Source: JBFHFS01 sp041583495
GTDB lineage: Bacteria; Bacteroidota; Bacteroidia; Bacteroidales; Marinilabiliaceae
DNA length: 64,000 bases
Reading direction: 5' to 3'
NCBI GenBank assembly: GCA_041583495.1
Contig: JBFHFS010000014.1
Span: forward strand, 34,101 to 98,100
Shown: in pieces, positions 26,129 to 35,431 of the stretch
Position numbering within the stretch: position 1 is the first letter of the stretch
Layout of the letters: the number at the start of each line of letters is the position of its first letter
Made by a program: the position numbers and the translations under genes
Notes under the pieces: model-generated
The model's input: only the letters and a program-made list of their open reading frames with translations
Told to the model about the DNA's origin: nothing
Database searches by the model: none

Positions 26129-26833
26129 TCAGGCCTTCACAATCTCTGTATTCAGAAGGTCACTCTCAACCATGCCGTCGCGTAAACGCACAATTCGATG
26201 GGCATGCTGGGCAATATCTTCCTCATGTGTCACCAGCACAATGGTATTTCCCTGCTGGTGTATTTTATCGAATAGCCTCATTATATCCACTGAGGTCTTA
26301 GAGTCGAGGTTTCCGGTAGGTTCATCGGCCAGAATCAAAGAGGGGTTGTTAACCAGGGCGCGTGCCACCGCCACCCTCTGCCTCTGTCCTCCTGACAACT
26401 CATTGGGCTTATGGGTCATCCTATCGTCAAGGCCCACACTACGCAAGGTGTCTTCGGCCCTTTGGTAGCGCTCTTCCTTGGGAACGCCTCCATAAATCAT
26501 AGGCAACATCACATTTTCCAGAGCCGTGTAGCGCTGCAACAGGTTAAAAGTTTGAAATACAAACCCTATCTCCTTATTTCGGATCCCCGCCAGGCTTTCA
26601 TCGGTTAGGTGACTTACATCGGTGCCATTGAGAACATAAATCCCTTTGGTAGGGGTATCCAAAGCCCCAATAAGATTCATCAGGGTTGACTTTCCTGAAC
26701 CGGAAGGCCCCATAATGGCCACATATTCGCCTTTGTTTATGGAGATAGAAACACCCCTGAGCGCCTTTACTAACTGTGTGCCCACCTGATAATGCTTCTC
26801 TAATCCGTCAATATTAATGATTGGGTTGTTCAT
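26129..26833 (-). CDS. ABC transporter ATPase, LolD/MacB type
   Basis: A 234-residue ATPase of the MacB/LolD group. Walker A is GPSGSGKSTLM (about residues 41-51), the signature motif LSGGQRQRVAVARAL, Walker B ILADEPTGNLDS and the switch His in VLVTHEED. No permease gene lies next to it; the nearest genes are the convergent lysO (plus strand, 21 bases away) and a methyltransferase gene on the same strand 75 bases upstream. Its transmembrane partner must be elsewhere. It resembles exporters of lipoproteins, peptides or antibiotics. Confidence 0.9.
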   Translation of the reverse strand: MNNPIINIDGLEKHYQVGTQLVKALRGVSISINKGEYVAIMGPSGSGKSTLMNLIGALDTPTKGIYVLNGTDVSHLTDESLAGIRNKEIGFVFQTFNLLQRYTALENVMLPMIYGGVPKEERYQRAEDTLRSVGLDDRMTHKPNELSGGQRQRVAVARALVNNPSLILADEPTGNLDSKTSVDIMRLFDKIHQQGNTIVLVTHEEDIAQHAHRIVRLRDGMVESDLLNTEIVKA

Positions 26834-26908
26834 TTCCTGGAGTTAATTCTAAAAAACCATTTTTTTATTTCCACTTTGCCAGGTTAGACCTTTGAAAAAG
26901 GAATAGGT

Positions 26909-27697
26909 TTAATACAAAACGGTATAGTGTTGTTTTTGACAACCCTTTTGAAAAAACACCAGGCCCAGGCGAAACAGATCCACGGATACGGTAACAGCCG
27001 GGTGCCCGATAATTTCGTCCCAGGCACTCTCCATCCCTTTGGACCAATGAATATCGTCAAAAACAAACAGGGTATTGTCATGGGCTTTCGCCACACAGGT
27101 ATTAAAATATTCAAGAGTAGGTTCCCGGCGGTGATCCCCATCGAAAAACACAAAATCCAGGGAGGGAATCTCACTCAATACACCGGGCAACACCTCACTG
27201 AATCTTCCCTGGATGGTCTTAACATTCCCAATTTGGTGCCGATCAAACAGATTCCTGGCAACACTTGCTTTATCCGCATTTCCCTCGATGGTCCACACCT
27301 TCGATTTTGAAGAGGTCAAAGCCAGATAAAGCGTGCCGGCGCCCACCCCCGTGCCTAATTCCAGAATATTTTGCAGTCTCAGGTAATTGATTAATCGAAA
27401 AAGAAGATGGCCATACCTGGGAGAAAGACTTCCGGATTTCACCACCTGTCTGATCTCCTGTCTCACCGCATCTCCAGTTTGAGAGGCTGCACCATAGGTT
27501 CCGGCATCCACCGACTGTGTATCGTTCAACAGACCCGACCTGATTTTCGCGGCCTTTTCAAAGGCGTAGTAGGGATGTCTTTCAAAAAAAAGTTCACGAA
27601 CCAAATAAAACATAAAGGGTGAATGAATCCTATGTCCCTTGTAGTATCGGGCTTTTGCCAGATATCGAAAAAAACGAAAAAACTGAAACCAATTCAA
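26909..27697 (-). CDS. Class I SAM-dependent O-methyltransferase-like protein
   Basis: A 262-residue protein. The Rossmann SAM-binding region is ILELGTGVGAGTLYLAL (about residue 110), followed by VWTIEGNADKASVARNLF and the conserved acidic-metal segment LDFVFFDGDHRREPTLEYF. This is the pattern of catechol-type or sugar O-methyltransferases. The N-terminal HRIHSPFMFYLVRELFF helps substrate placement in Bacteroidota homologues. The substrate is unknown. The gene is 75 bases upstream of the ABC ATPase on the same strand; whether that is meaningful is unclear. Confidence 0.85.
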   Translation of the reverse strand: MNWFQFFRFFRYLAKARYYKGHRIHSPFMFYLVRELFFERHPYYAFEKAAKIRSGLLNDTQSVDAGTYGAASQTGDAVRQEIRQVVKSGSLSPRYGHLLFRLINYLRLQNILELGTGVGAGTLYLALTSSKSKVWTIEGNADKASVARNLFDRHQIGNVKTIQGRFSEVLPGVLSEIPSLDFVFFDGDHRREPTLEYFNTCVAKAHDNTLFVFDDIHWSKGMESAWDEIIGHPAVTVSVDLFRLGLVFFQKGCQKQHYTVLY

Positions 27698-27814
27698 GAC
27701 AAATATAGTTTTGGAAGATCCCTGTGAAAAATTTCATAAGCAAAGGTACATTATAAACCTGAATTAGTTGTTGAAAGCAGGCAAACAAACGGAGGGTCAG
27801 GACAAACAACACCC

Positions 27815-27964
27815 TTAGCAATATTCAATGTCGGGTTCATAATTCAGCAATTCACCATAGAGCTTATAAGCAAGGACCAGCACAAAAAAGCCTGTCAGAC
27901 GGGGAATCTTAATCACCAGTCCCCCTTGAAGAAGAAACACATTGAATTTTTGGGTCTTAGCCAA
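27815..27964 (-). CDS. Possible small single-span membrane protein
   Basis: From a TTG at 27964 this ORF encodes 49 residues: MAKTQKFNVFLLQGGLV, then IKIPRLTGFFVLVLAYKLYG and ELLNYEPDIEYC. From a GTG at 27940 it would be 41 residues. The pattern of charged flank, one hydrophobic helix and acidic C-terminus resembles a real small membrane protein. However, it uses a rare start codon and no promoter is seen. I recognise no family. It may be a conserved short protein missed by gene callers, or chance. Confidence 0.3.
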   Translation of the reverse strand: MAKTQKFNVFLLQGGLVIKIPRLTGFFVLVLAYKLYGELLNYEPDIEYC

Positions 27965-28046
27965 CCTGACATCGCGACCAAAAACAGGATAAAAACCGCA
28001 ATTTCTTTATTGACGCTCATAAATGGTTCAACTTCACCAATTTTAC

Positions 28047-28077
28047 TTGTTTCAAAAAAAGGATTGCTCTATTTTTG
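28047..28077 (+). promoter_or_regulatory. Promoter of recG with a very short leader
   Basis: TTG (28047-28049), 20-base spacer, TATTTTTG (28070-28077), a full -7 match. The -7 box overlaps an earlier in-frame start at 28075, so the true recG start should be the ATG at 28090, about nine bases after the predicted transcription start. Confidence 0.6.
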
Positions 28078-28089
28078 GAGGCACAAACT

Positions 28090-30189
28090 ATGTCAGAGCT
28101 CTCAACACTTAACGTCATGTATCTGCCAGGAGTAGGCCCCAAAAGAGCCGAGCTCCTGAGAAAAGAGTTGAAAATCGCCTCTTTTGAGGATTTGTTGTAT
28201 CACTTTCCCTATAAATATGTCGACCGCAGCCGGGTCTATGCCATCAACGAAATTTCGGCCGACATGCCTTACATTCAGGTAAAAGGAAAAATCACCTCGC
28301 TAAAAACCCTGGGTGAAAAAAGAGGACAGCGACTGGTGGCCGGTTTTTCTGATGAAACCGGTCATATTGAACTCATCTGGTTTAAGGGACACAAGTACAT
28401 CAAGGAACAACTCAATCCAAACTCTACTTTTTTAGTGTTTGGCAAACCCTCAGTGTTTAATGGGATGATCAACATCGTTCACCCCGAACTGGAAAAATGG
28501 GAAGAGGCCCAGTCACGGCCTTTCGGAGGGTTGCAGCCCTTCTACAATACCACCGAAGTAATGAAGAGCCGGTTCATAAACTCGCGGGTGCTCTTCAAAT
28601 TGGTACAGAACCTTTTCATTGCCTACACAGGGGTGATTCCCGAAACCTTACCGGCAAGCATCCTTGAACATTACAAACTACTGAGACTTAATGAAGCCCT
28701 TCGGCAGATTCACCTTCCCCCGGACACGCATACCTTGCAAAAAGCAACCTTCCGGCTCAAGTTCGAAGAACTTTTTTATATACAGTTGAACATCCTGCGC
28801 CTGCGCAACCAACGCACCTTTAACCTGAAAGGTCATATATTTGAAAAAGTAGGCGCCCACTTCAATCATTTTTTCCAGCACAACCTCCCATTCGAGCTCA
28901 CCAATGCCCAAAAAAGGGTTATTAAGGAGATACGGAAAGACCTGGGCGGAGGCCACCAGATGAACCGTCTTTTACAAGGTGATGTGGGCAGTGGAAAAAC
29001 GCTTGTGGCGCTCATGGTTATGCTACTGGCCGCCGATAACCACTTCCAGGCATGCCTGATGGCCCCCACGGAAATCCTGGCCACACAACACCTGGAAACC
29101 ATCTCGCAAATGCTTGAAGGAATGGACGTAAATGTGGGATTACTCACAGGCTCCACCAAAAAGGCCGAACGGGAAAGGTTACACGCCAGCCTGCGTGAAG
29201 GGACCCTGCATATCCTGATAGGAACCCATGCCTTAATCGAAGACACCGTAAAATTCAAAAACCTTGGGATCGTAGTCATTGATGAACAACACCGTTTTGG
29301 TGTCGCCCAACGCGCCCGGCTTTGGAAAAAGAACCTGACGCCTCCCCATGTGCTGGTGATGACAGCAACCCCCATTCCCCGAACCCTTGCCATGACCATC
29401 TACGGGGATCTGGAAGTGTCGGTGATTGATGAATTACCCCCGGGCAGAAAGCCCATTCAGACCTCCCACCTATATCATAACCGGCGCAATGAACTCAACC
29501 GGTTCATCCGAAAACAGGTAGAAGAGGGGCGCCAGATTTATATCGTCTACCCGCTTATTGAAGAATCCGAAAATTTAGACTTTAAAAACCTCACCGAAGG
29601 GTATGAATACATGACACGGGTTTTCCCCGAATACGAAGTCAGCATGGTACATGGCAAATTAAAACCTGCCGAAAAAGAGGCAGCCATGCAAAAATTTGTT
29701 GCGGGCCAGGCTCAGGTGATGGTCTCCACCACCGTCATCGAAGTGGGTGTTAATGTTCCTAACGCCTCTGTAATGATTATTGAAAGCGCCGAGCGCTTTG
29801 GACTCTCCCAGCTCCATCAGTTGCGGGGTCGGGTGGGCCGGGGAGCCAAACAAAGCTATTGCATTTTGATGACCAGTTACAAACTCTCCAACGAAACCCG
29901 TAAGCGCATGGAGATTATGACACGGACCACAGATGGGTTTGAAATAGCAGAAGCCGACCTCAAGCTCAGAGGCCCCGGAGACATGGAAGGCACCCAGCAA
30001 TCGGGCCTGCCATTTGATTTGCACATCGCCAACCTGGCCAAGGACGGAAAGATATTACAAATGGCCCGGGATGCGGCTCTGGCAGTACTGGAAAAGGATC
30101 CACTATTGAATAAACCTGAAAATGCCATTCTTCAAAAACAACTGATTAAGCTGGCCCAAAGAAAAATTAACTGGAGCATGATATCCTAG
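28090..30189 (+). CDS. recG: ATP-dependent DNA helicase RecG
   Basis: Start at 28090 (MSELSTLNVMYLPGVGPKRA) is chosen because the promoter's -7 box covers the earlier in-frame start. The 699-residue protein unwinds stalled replication forks and Holliday junctions. An N-terminal wedge domain with an OB fold (YIQVKGKITSLKTLG) is followed by the helicase: GDVGSGKTLVAL (Walker A), PTEILATQH, DEQHRFGVAQR (motif II with DEQH), TATPIPRTLAMT and GRVGRGAKQSYC. Length is normal. It stands alone with its own promoter. Confidence 0.96.
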   Translation: MSELSTLNVMYLPGVGPKRAELLRKELKIASFEDLLYHFPYKYVDRSRVYAINEISADMPYIQVKGKITSLKTLGEKRGQRLVAGFSDETGHIELIWFKGHKYIKEQLNPNSTFLVFGKPSVFNGMINIVHPELEKWEEAQSRPFGGLQPFYNTTEVMKSRFINSRVLFKLVQNLFIAYTGVIPETLPASILEHYKLLRLNEALRQIHLPPDTHTLQKATFRLKFEELFYIQLNILRLRNQRTFNLKGHIFEKVGAHFNHFFQHNLPFELTNAQKRVIKEIRKDLGGGHQMNRLLQGDVGSGKTLVALMVMLLAADNHFQACLMAPTEILATQHLETISQMLEGMDVNVGLLTGSTKKAERERLHASLREGTLHILIGTHALIEDTVKFKNLGIVVIDEQHRFGVAQRARLWKKNLTPPHVLVMTATPIPRTLAMTIYGDLEVSVIDELPPGRKPIQTSHLYHNRRNELNRFIRKQVEEGRQIYIVYPLIEESENLDFKNLTEGYEYMTRVFPEYEVSMVHGKLKPAEKEAAMQKFVAGQAQVMVSTTVIEVGVNVPNASVMIIESAERFGLSQLHQLRGRVGRGAKQSYCILMTSYKLSNETRKRMEIMTRTTDGFEIAEADLKLRGPGDMEGTQQSGLPFDLHIANLAKDGKILQMARDAALAVLEKDPLLNKPENAILQKQLIKLAQRKINWSMIS

Positions 30190-30362
30190 CACCCCCCTGA
30201 TACGTTCCAAAGCGTTCCCTCCTGGTTCAAAAATTTATCACCCTCCAATTCCTTGAGACAAATACCACTTAACCTACTGAAGAACAACTATCAATAATGC
30301 TTATTTTTATTTATTCCAAACAAAAAGTAGAATTTCCCCATCTCCAATCTTCATCAAATATA

Positions 30363-30370
30363 TACATTTG
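30363..30370 (+). promoter_or_regulatory. -7 box of the rseC-rnf operon
   Basis: TACATTTG matches TAnnTTTG fully, 20 bases before the ATG at 30391. No good -33 is present, so activation by a regulator is possible. Confidence 0.4.
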
Positions 30371-30390
30371 TGCTTCCTAAGCCGAAAACA

Positions 30391-30822
30391 ATGGCCCAAA
30401 AACAGCAAATCGAACACGAAGGAGTAGTTGAAAAAGCACAAGGGGGGCGTGTCTGGGTACGGATCCTGAGTCAATCGGCCTGTGCTTCGTGCCACGCTAA
30501 ATCGGCCTGCACTGCAGCCGACCAGCAAGAGAAAATGATTGAAGTAACCAGCAACCAGGATTTCGTGTCGGGCCAGAAGGTGGTTTTGGTTGGTGAAAAA
30601 AAGCTGGGACTTCAGGCAGCCTGGTGGGCTTACATTCTTCCGCTGATTCTGGTGGTCGTTACCCTCATCATCACATTTGCCATTACGGCCAACGAAACCC
30701 TTTCAGGAGTTGTGTCTCTGTGCATTTTAATTCCCTATTTCACGAGTCTTAAACTCTTACATGATAAGTTTACAAAAACGTTCTCTTTTTCCATAAAACC
30801 ATCTACCTCAAAAGCGTTATGA
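30391..30822 (+). CDS. RseC/MucC-family protein (SoxR-reducing/RseC)
   Basis: Starts at 30391 (MAQKQQIEHEGVVEKAQGGR); the earlier ATG at 30370 overlaps the -7 box. The 143-residue protein has the N-terminal CxxC...C pattern (SQSACASCHAKSACTAA), a beta domain, and two membrane segments around residues 80-120. In E. coli RseC modulates sigma E and RsxC-type complexes reduce SoxR. It overlaps rnfB by four bases. In Bacteroidota it commonly opens the Rnf operon and may serve in Rnf assembly or electron transfer; this is an inference. Confidence 0.85.
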   Translation: MAQKQQIEHEGVVEKAQGGRVWVRILSQSACASCHAKSACTAADQQEKMIEVTSNQDFVSGQKVVLVGEKKLGLQAAWWAYILPLILVVVTLIITFAITANETLSGVVSLCILIPYFTSLKLLHDKFTKTFSFSIKPSTSKAL

Positions 30823-31691
30823 GTATTACTCTGATAACCATTATAACCCTTGTGGGCATGGGAGCTCTTTCAGCTCTTATCCTCTATCTGGCCGCCCAGA
30901 AATTCAAAGTATTCGAAGACCCCCGCATCAACCTGGTGGAAGAAGCCCTTCCGGCCGCTAATTGCGGTGGCTGCGGTTTTCCCGGATGCAGGGCCTTTGC
31001 CGAAGCATTGGTCAAAGCCGATGATATTTCTGATCTGAACTGCCCCGTTGGCGGTGCAGACGTAATGGCTGAAGTGGCCAAAATATTAGGCAAGGAAGTA
31101 GGCAAAACCGATCCTCTGGTTGCTGTTTTAAGATGCAACGGCACCTGTGAATTGCGTCCCCGAAACAACAAGTATGAAGGGGCCACCTCATGTGCAGCCG
31201 CGGCTCTTCTCTATGGAGGCGAAACGGGCTGTTCCTATGGCTGCTACGGCCTGGGCGACTGCGTTAAGGCATGTGCCTTCGATGCCATGTACATGGATGA
31301 GGAAACAGGCCTGCCCGTAATCAACGAGGATAATTGCGTTGCATGTGGGGCCTGTGTGGAAGCGTGTCCAAAAGACATCATTGAGCTCCGGAAAAAAGGC
31401 CCCAAAGGCAGACGCATTTTTGTCAGTTGTGTGAATAAGGAGAAAGGCGCCGTAGCCAAAAAGGCCTGTAGCGTGGCTTGTATTGGTTGTGGGAAGTGTG
31501 TAAAAGAGTGCCCGTTTGACGCCATCACCCTGGAAAACAACCTGGCCTATATCGATTACGAAAAATGCCGCCTGTGCCGCAAATGTGTGGTTGTATGTCC
31601 CACACATGCCATTCACGAGATAAATTTTCCGCCCAGAAAAGAGAAGCCGGCTGCTGAGAAAACGCCTGAAGAGAAAACCCCGGCGAATTAA
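30819..31691 (+). CDS. rnfB: Rnf complex subunit RnfB (ferredoxin-type)
   Basis: A 290-residue iron-sulfur protein anchored by one N-terminal membrane helix (about 4-26). A [4Fe-4S] cluster region (CGGCGFPGC at about 50-58, then Cys near 74) is followed by several ferredoxin-type CxxCxxCxxxC motifs (CVACGACVEACP, CIGCGKCVKECP, CRLCRKCVVVCP). RnfB accepts electrons from reduced ferredoxin and passes them to RnfC. It starts four bases before the RseC stop (GTTATGAG overlap), so the genes are translationally coupled. The C-terminus is a short lysine-rich tail. Confidence 0.94.
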   Translation: MSITLITIITLVGMGALSALILYLAAQKFKVFEDPRINLVEEALPAANCGGCGFPGCRAFAEALVKADDISDLNCPVGGADVMAEVAKILGKEVGKTDPLVAVLRCNGTCELRPRNNKYEGATSCAAAALLYGGETGCSYGCYGLGDCVKACAFDAMYMDEETGLPVINEDNCVACGACVEACPKDIIELRKKGPKGRRIFVSCVNKEKGAVAKKACSVACIGCGKCVKECPFDAITLENNLAYIDYEKCRLCRKCVVVCPTHAIHEINFPPRKEKPAAEKTPEEKTPAN

Positions 31692-31731
31692 ACCGAACAC
31701 TGCAAATTATTTCATCGATACACCACAAAAA

Positions 31732-31748
31732 AAGGAGATACCACTGTG
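31732..31748 (+). promoter_or_regulatory. Shine-Dalgarno site and GTG start of rnfC
   Basis: AAGGAG (31732-31737) lies eight bases before the GTG at 31746. Clear Shine-Dalgarno sites are uncommon in Bacteroidota, and the GTG is fixed by this spacing. Confidence 0.6.
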
Positions 31749-33077
31749 CTTAAAACATTTTCCATAGGAGGAATTCATCCGGCGGAGCAAAAACTCTCGG
31801 CCAACCAATCCATAGAGGTCCTCCCTCTACCCGAAAAAGTGGCGGTTCCCATAGCACAACATATCGGTGCACCTGCCCAACCCATCGTTAAAAGAGGCGA
31901 TCTGGTGAAAACCGGCCAGTTAATTGCCAAAACAGGTGGATTTGTTTCAGCCAATATTCATTCCCCTGTATCGGGAAAGGTTGCAAAGATTGACGAGGTG
32001 GTAGATGCTTCGGGCTATCGCAAACAAGCCATTTTAATCGATGTGGAAGGCGACGAGTGGGATGAACATATCGACCGGAGCGAAACCCTCCGCAAAGAGA
32101 TTACCCTTTCCCCTGCCGACATCATTAAAAAAATTGGTGAGGCAGGTATTGTCGGACTGGGAGGAGCCACTTTCCCGGCACATGTAAAACTATCTCCACC
32201 TCCAGGTAAAGCCTGTAACATACTCATAATCAACGGCGTTGAGTGCGAGCCCTTTTTAACCAGTGACCACCGGCTCATGCTGGAAAAAGGCCCTGAATTA
32301 ATCGTAGGCATTCGCCTTTTGATGAAGGCCCTTAAGGTTGACAATGCGGTAATTGGTATTGAAAACAACAAACCCGACGCTATTAAAAACCTGACGAGCT
32401 TGTGCTCTGCCGAAAAAGGCATTGAGGTTCAGGCCCTTAAAGTGCAATACCCCCAAGGAGGTGAGAAACAGCTCATCAATGCCATCACCGGCCGTCAGGT
32501 TCCCTCGGGCAAATTGCCCATCGAGGTGGGGGCTGTTGTTCACAACGTAGGAACCGCTTTTGCCGTTTACGAGGCGGTTCAAAAAAACAAACCATTAGTG
32601 GAGCGTGTAGTAACCATAACCGGCCCGCAACTAAAGAAACCCTCCAACTTTTTAACACGCATTGGAACCCCGGTAAACCAGCTTATTGAAGCCGCCGGCG
32701 GCCTCCCCGAAAACACCGGAAAAGTTATTGGAGGGGGCCCCATGATGGGAAAAGCCCTGATCAACCTGGAAGTGCCCATTACCAAAGGCAGCTCCGGGCT
32801 GTTGATTCTTCCCGATGCCCAGGCCCACCGGAAACCTTTCCAAAACTGCATTCGCTGCTCAAAATGTGTATCGGCCTGTCCTATGGGTCTCGAACCCTTT
32901 TTGCTCATGATTGAAGCTCAGAAAGAGATATGGGATCGGGCTGAAAGTGATAAAGTAATGGATTGCATCGAATGCGGGTCGTGCAGTTTCACCTGCCCGG
33001 CAAACCGTCCCTTACTGGATTACATTAGGTTGGGAAAAAACAAAGTAGGCCAAATCATGCGAAGCCGAACGAAATAA
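31746..33077 (+). CDS. rnfC: Rnf complex subunit RnfC
   Basis: A 443-residue soluble subunit that binds NADH and FMN, passing electrons to the membrane complex. A GTG start with a good Shine-Dalgarno site gives MLKTFSIGGIHPAEQKLS. Motifs seen: GLGGATFPAHVKLSPPPGK (nucleotide-binding), ECEPFLTSDHRLM, QGGEKQLINAITGRQVPSGK, and two [4Fe-4S] motifs near residues 370 and 410 (CIRCSKCVSACP and CIECGSCSFTCP). Length is typical. It lies 54 bases after rnfB. Confidence 0.95.
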   Translation: MLKTFSIGGIHPAEQKLSANQSIEVLPLPEKVAVPIAQHIGAPAQPIVKRGDLVKTGQLIAKTGGFVSANIHSPVSGKVAKIDEVVDASGYRKQAILIDVEGDEWDEHIDRSETLRKEITLSPADIIKKIGEAGIVGLGGATFPAHVKLSPPPGKACNILIINGVECEPFLTSDHRLMLEKGPELIVGIRLLMKALKVDNAVIGIENNKPDAIKNLTSLCSAEKGIEVQALKVQYPQGGEKQLINAITGRQVPSGKLPIEVGAVVHNVGTAFAVYEAVQKNKPLVERVVTITGPQLKKPSNFLTRIGTPVNQLIEAAGGLPENTGKVIGGGPMMGKALINLEVPITKGSSGLLILPDAQAHRKPFQNCIRCSKCVSACPMGLEPFLLMIEAQKEIWDRAESDKVMDCIECGSCSFTCPANRPLLDYIRLGKNKVGQIMRSRTK

Positions 33078-33108
33078 TAGATTAATCGAGAACCAAGATA
33101 TCTTATAA

Positions 33109-34128
33109 ATGAATCAGACGTTTGTTATATCTCCATCTCCTCATGTACACGGGGGCGACTCTGTGAAAAAAAACATGTATGGAGTCATCCTGGCCCTGGT
33201 GCCTGCCCTGCTCGCTTCCCTCTGGTTTTTTGGTTTGGGAGCCATAATTGTTTCCCTGACAGCGGTGGCAGCCTGTGTTTTGTTTGAATGGATCATTCAA
33301 AAATACCTCTTAAAAACCACCCCTTCCATCTCCGACGGGTCGGCGGCAGTCACCGGACTTCTGTTGGCGTTTAACTTACCCACCAATATTCCTCTGGGTA
33401 TCATTATTATTGGAGCAGCGGTAGCCATTGGCATTGGAAAAATGTCTTTCGGCGGTTTGGGCAATAACCCCTTTAACCCTGCGCTGGTTGGCCGTGTTTT
33501 TCTACTCATCTCCTTCCCGGTTCAGATGACCACCTGGCCGGTTCCCCTGGTCTCCCGGTTTCAATACCTGGATGCCACCACGGGGGCCACTCCTCTATCC
33601 ATTATCAAAGAGGGGCTAAGCAATGGTCAGCCCCTGTCCGCGTTAATGAATGAGGTCCCCTCTTACCTGGATCTTTTTCTGGGACAAATGGGGGGCAGTG
33701 CAGGCGAAATCGCCGGCATCGCCCTTATCCTTGGCGGGTTGTTTATGATTTGGCGAAAAATTATCACCTGGCATATTCCCATCAGCATCCTCCTTACCGT
33801 GGCGGCCTTCTCCGGCCTGTTACATTGGATCAACCCGGAAGCCTCTGCCACCCCCTTATTCCACCTTCTTTCGGGAGGTCTTTTACTGGGTGCCATCTTC
33901 ATGGCCACCGATTATGTTAGCTCTCCCATGTCGAATAAGGGCATGTTGCTCTATGGTTTTGGCATAGGGTTCATAACGGTGCTCATCAGGGTCTACGGTT
34001 CCTACCCCGAGGGAGTCTCCTTTGCCATCCTCATCATGAATGGTTTTACCCCGCTCATAGACCGATACATCAAACCCAAACGTTTTGGGGAAAAAATAAG
34101 AACCGTTAAAGTTCAGAAAGCAAAATAA
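33109..34128 (+). CDS. rnfD: Rnf complex subunit RnfD
   Basis: A 339-residue membrane subunit of about nine membrane segments. The FMN-attachment motif GATPLS is at about residues 164-169 (DATTGATPLSII). Together with RnfA, RnfE and RnfG it forms the sodium- or proton-pumping core driven by ferredoxin:NAD+ electron flow. The N-terminus SPSPHVHGGDSVKKNMYG is the conserved entry. It is 31 bases after rnfC and eight bases before rnfG. Confidence 0.95.
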   Translation: MNQTFVISPSPHVHGGDSVKKNMYGVILALVPALLASLWFFGLGAIIVSLTAVAACVLFEWIIQKYLLKTTPSISDGSAAVTGLLLAFNLPTNIPLGIIIIGAAVAIGIGKMSFGGLGNNPFNPALVGRVFLLISFPVQMTTWPVPLVSRFQYLDATTGATPLSIIKEGLSNGQPLSALMNEVPSYLDLFLGQMGGSAGEIAGIALILGGLFMIWRKIITWHIPISILLTVAAFSGLLHWINPEASATPLFHLLSGGLLLGAIFMATDYVSSPMSNKGMLLYGFGIGFITVLIRVYGSYPEGVSFAILIMNGFTPLIDRYIKPKRFGEKIRTVKVQKAK

Positions 34129-34135
34129 AGCAACA

Positions 34136-34840
34136 ATGGGCAAAACAGCATCATCTCTACCCAACATGTTAATAACTCTGGTAATGGTTACTTTGATTGC
34201 CGGAGGAGCGCTTGGGTACGTGTTTCAACTAACCAAAGGCCCCATTTCGGAGGCCCGACAAGCAAAACAACAGGATGCCATCCGACTGGTGGTTCCTGAA
34301 TTCACCAACGACCCGGGGGCCGAGATGTACGAGGTCACCTCCGACGAGGGGTATAAACTCAAGGTGTTCCCTGCCAAAAAGGATGATCAGCTGGTGGCTG
34401 TAGCCATCGAGAGTATCACCCAAAAGGGTTTTGGCGGTGAAATAAAAGTAATGGTTGGCTTTTTACCTGATGGATCCATCTACAACTACCAGGTGCTCGA
34501 GCACAAAGAGACTCCCGGCTTAGGCAACAAGATGGTCGATTGGTTTAAGCCCCAAACTACTGGCGATGCGCCTAAACAGGAGCGCAACCACTTCTTTGAT
34601 CAACTCTTTGGCATTCAGGCCGGCGCAGGGGCCAACAACCAAAGCATCATCGGCAAGAATCCATCCATCAACAACCTGACCGTATCGAAAGACGGCGGTG
34701 AGATTGATGCCATCACCGCTGCAACCATCAGCTCCAGAGCATTTCTGGATGCCATTCGGGTTGCCTATTTCACTTACGAACATACGACTGACACACACAG
34801 TTCAGCCACCAAGAAGAATAAGGAAGGAGAACAACTATGA
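34136..34840 (+). CDS. rnfG: Rnf complex subunit RnfG
   Basis: A 234-residue subunit with one N-terminal membrane segment (about 10-30) and a periplasmic FMN-binding domain. The covalent flavin site is the Thr in AITAATISSRAF near residue 192, the same position as the SGATxTS/T motif of other RnfG proteins. The ETPGLGNKM segment is also typical. The last bases overlap the rnfE start, and the Shine-Dalgarno site of rnfE is inside the rnfG sequence. Confidence 0.92.
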   Translation: MGKTASSLPNMLITLVMVTLIAGGALGYVFQLTKGPISEARQAKQQDAIRLVVPEFTNDPGAEMYEVTSDEGYKLKVFPAKKDDQLVAVAIESITQKGFGGEIKVMVGFLPDGSIYNYQVLEHKETPGLGNKMVDWFKPQTTGDAPKQERNHFFDQLFGIQAGAGANNQSIIGKNPSINNLTVSKDGGEIDAITAATISSRAFLDAIRVAYFTYEHTTDTHSSATKKNKEGEQL

Positions 34841-35421
34841 ACCAGTGGAAAAATTTTTCAAAAGGATTTTTCAAAGAGAATCCTGTCCTCGTTTTATTGC
34901 TGGGAATGTGCCCCACACTGGGGGTCACCTCTTCAGCTATTAACGGGCTGGGAATGGGCCTTGCAACCACCTTTGTGCTGGTTATGTCCAACCTTGTAGT
35001 GGCACTCATCAAGGATTTAATCCCCGACAAAGTACGGATTCCCTCTTTTATTGTGGTTATTGCCACCTTCGTCACAGTGGTTGAGATGGTGATGCAAGCC
35101 TACCTCCCTGCGCTGTTTAATGCCCTGGGGCTTTTCATCCCACTTATCGTGGTGAACTGCATTGTATTGGGACGTGCAGAGGCATTTGCCTCCAAAAACC
35201 CCCCTCTTGCTTCCATATTGGATGGTCTGGGGATGGGACTTGGTTTTGCCATGGCCCTCTCGATGCTTGGAGCCATCAGGGAACTCCTGGGCAGCGGAAA
35301 AATATTTGGCCTCCCCATCTTCTCCTCGGATTACGGCATGTTGGTTTTCGTGCTGGCCCCGGGAGCCTTTATTGTATTAGGCTATCTTATTGCGTTTATC
35401 AACCACCTCAAAAAAGCTTAA
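34837..35421 (+). CDS. rnfE: Rnf complex subunit RnfE
   Basis: A 194-residue membrane protein with about six membrane segments. It belongs to the paired RnfA/RnfE family, with the conserved N-terminal ENPVLVLLLGMCPTLGVTSS bearing the family Cys. The RnfA and RnfE subunits form the ion-pumping membrane core with half-cluster ligands. Overlap of four bases with rnfG. AGGAG at 34825-34829 gives a spacer of seven bases. Confidence 0.94.
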   Translation: MNQWKNFSKGFFKENPVLVLLLGMCPTLGVTSSAINGLGMGLATTFVLVMSNLVVALIKDLIPDKVRIPSFIVVIATFVTVVEMVMQAYLPALFNALGLFIPLIVVNCIVLGRAEAFASKNPPLASILDGLGMGLGFAMALSMLGAIRELLGSGKIFGLPIFSSDYGMLVFVLAPGAFIVLGYLIAFINHLKKA

Positions 35422-35431
35422 CAATCGAATC

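Larger units (their letters stand above)
27698..28089. other. Intergenic region with a possible small ORF and the recG promoter
   Basis: Holds the candidate ORF 27815-27964 on the minus strand and the recG promoter (28047-28077) on the plus strand. No other gene, repeat or terminator is evident. Confidence 0.6.

Noticed and set aside
26114..26130. AT-rich palindrome GAAAAATATTTTTC between lysO and the ABC ATPase gene as terminator
   Set aside because: Stem is all A-T and there is no GC core, so termination strength would be low; not listed as a feature.
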